Source: Bacteroidales bacterium UBA2714
Lineage (GTDB): Bacteria; Bacteroidota; Bacteroidia; Bacteroidales; P3
DNA: 12,215 nucleotides
Direction: 5' to 3'
NCBI GenBank assembly: GCA_002354035.1
Contig: DEKU01000048.1
Location: 1 to 12,215, forward strand
In this document: one piece after another, positions 11,735-12,215 of the stretch
Layout of the letters: each line of letters opens with the position of its first letter
Numbering within the stretch: the stretch's first letter is position 1
Program-made: the position numbers and the translations under genes
Notes under the pieces: generated by a model
Told to the model about the DNA's origin: nothing
Seen by the model: only the letters and a program-made list of their open reading frames with translations
Database searches by the model: none

Positions 11735-12215
11735 TTAGCGCACTATCAGTTTGCGAACCATGTTGAGGTTGTCCGAGGTGATGCGGACGAAGTAGGCGCC
11801 CTGTGCCAGGCCGTCGACGTCGATGGTCTTGGCGCAGTCGGAGCTGCATTCCATGGTTTCGGAGGTGAGAGTGCGTCCGTTCATGTCGACCACCTCAATC
11901 TTGACCCGTCCGTTGACGCCGCTGACGCTGATGGTGGTGGCGTTGCTGGTGGGGTTGGGATAGATGGCGCAGGAGGCGGAGGAGGCATTGTCGATGCCCT
12001 GGCCGCCGGTGGTGCGGAAGGTGGTGGACACGTAGGAGGAGAAGTTGCCGTCGCCACAGACGGTGCGGACCTTGACGGAGTAGTTGGTGCCCGGTGTGAG
12101 GCCAGCGATGTCGTAGCTGCTCTCGTCGCGGATGACGTCGACGATGTCAGCGCCCTGGGGGTCGGTGACGACCACTTGCCAGCTGTCGGAGCCTTCGGCA
12201 GGAGTCCAGCTGACG
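11735..12215 (-). CDS. T9SS type A sorting domain-containing protein with FN3 domain (5' end outside window)
   Basis: The 3' end of a gene entering from the right edge; 159 codons are visible before the TAA at 11737-11735. The frame stays open to the edge, so the true start is outside, and a GTG codon at 12175-12173 is internal to an FN3 domain rather than a start. The first roughly 65 residues are an FN3 domain (VSWTPAEGSDSWQVVV, then GLTPGTNYSVKVRTVCGDG). A short linker (GGQGIDNASSAS) follows, then about 80 residues of a type IX secretion C-terminal sorting domain: IYPNPTSN, VVDMNGRTL, GAYFVRI and the basic end MVRKLIVR. In this family the domain directs export across the outer membrane and is normally cleaved as the protein is attached to the surface. 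The FN3 type matches that of the neighbouring giant gene, suggesting a paralogous pair. The protein's main function is not visible here. Confidence 0.93.
   Translation of the reverse strand, partial: VSWTPAEGSDSWQVVVTDPQGADIVDVIRDESSYDIAGLTPGTNYSVKVRTVCGDGNFSSYVSTTFRTTGGQGIDNASSASCAIYPNPTSNATTISVSGVNGRVKIEVVDMNGRTLTSETMECSSDCAKTIDVDGLAQGAYFVRITSDNLNMVRKLIVR

Overview
The window looks like chromosomal DNA from a Bacteroidetes bacterium, most likely Bacteroidales. The evidence is a Bacteroidetes-style promoter (TTTG, 19 bp, TATATTTG), no Shine-Dalgarno sequence before the one visible start codon, a type IX secretion (T9SS) C-terminal sorting domain, and GC-rich coding DNA next to an AT-rich promoter region. 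I cannot name genus or species.

Layout: everything is transcribed on the minus strand, right to left. (1) 12215-11735 holds the 3' end of a secreted or surface protein: the end of a fibronectin type III (FN3) domain, then a T9SS sorting domain. (2) 11734-11208 is intergenic: an intrinsic terminator for gene 1, a G-rich tract with quadruplex potential, an AT-rich block with two small inverted repeats, and the promoter and leader of gene 2. (3) 11207-1 is a single uninterrupted reading frame of at least 3,735 codons that runs off the left edge. It encodes a giant exported protein: signal peptide, N-terminal beta-sandwich, then a mosaic of 15 FN3 domains (the last cut by the edge) alternating with nine jelly-roll modules of two subtypes (J1-J7; JA1-JA2) and three copies of a roughly 190-residue module with a WDG..NI signature, here called SBS-a/b/c.

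The giant protein grew by duplication at several scales: single FN3 and J modules, a J-FN3 tandem unit of about 270 residues (about 810 bp), and a super-block FN3-SBS-FN3-J present twice about 4.9 kb apart. Both genes probably encode T9SS-exported, surface-attached, adhesin-like proteins of related construction, so the locus may be part of a tandem family of giant surface proteins. The sorting domain expected at the end of the giant protein lies outside the window. No catalytic domain, RNA gene, CRISPR array, insertion sequence or phage gene was found. Residue n of the giant protein has its codon's 5' base at 11210-3n.
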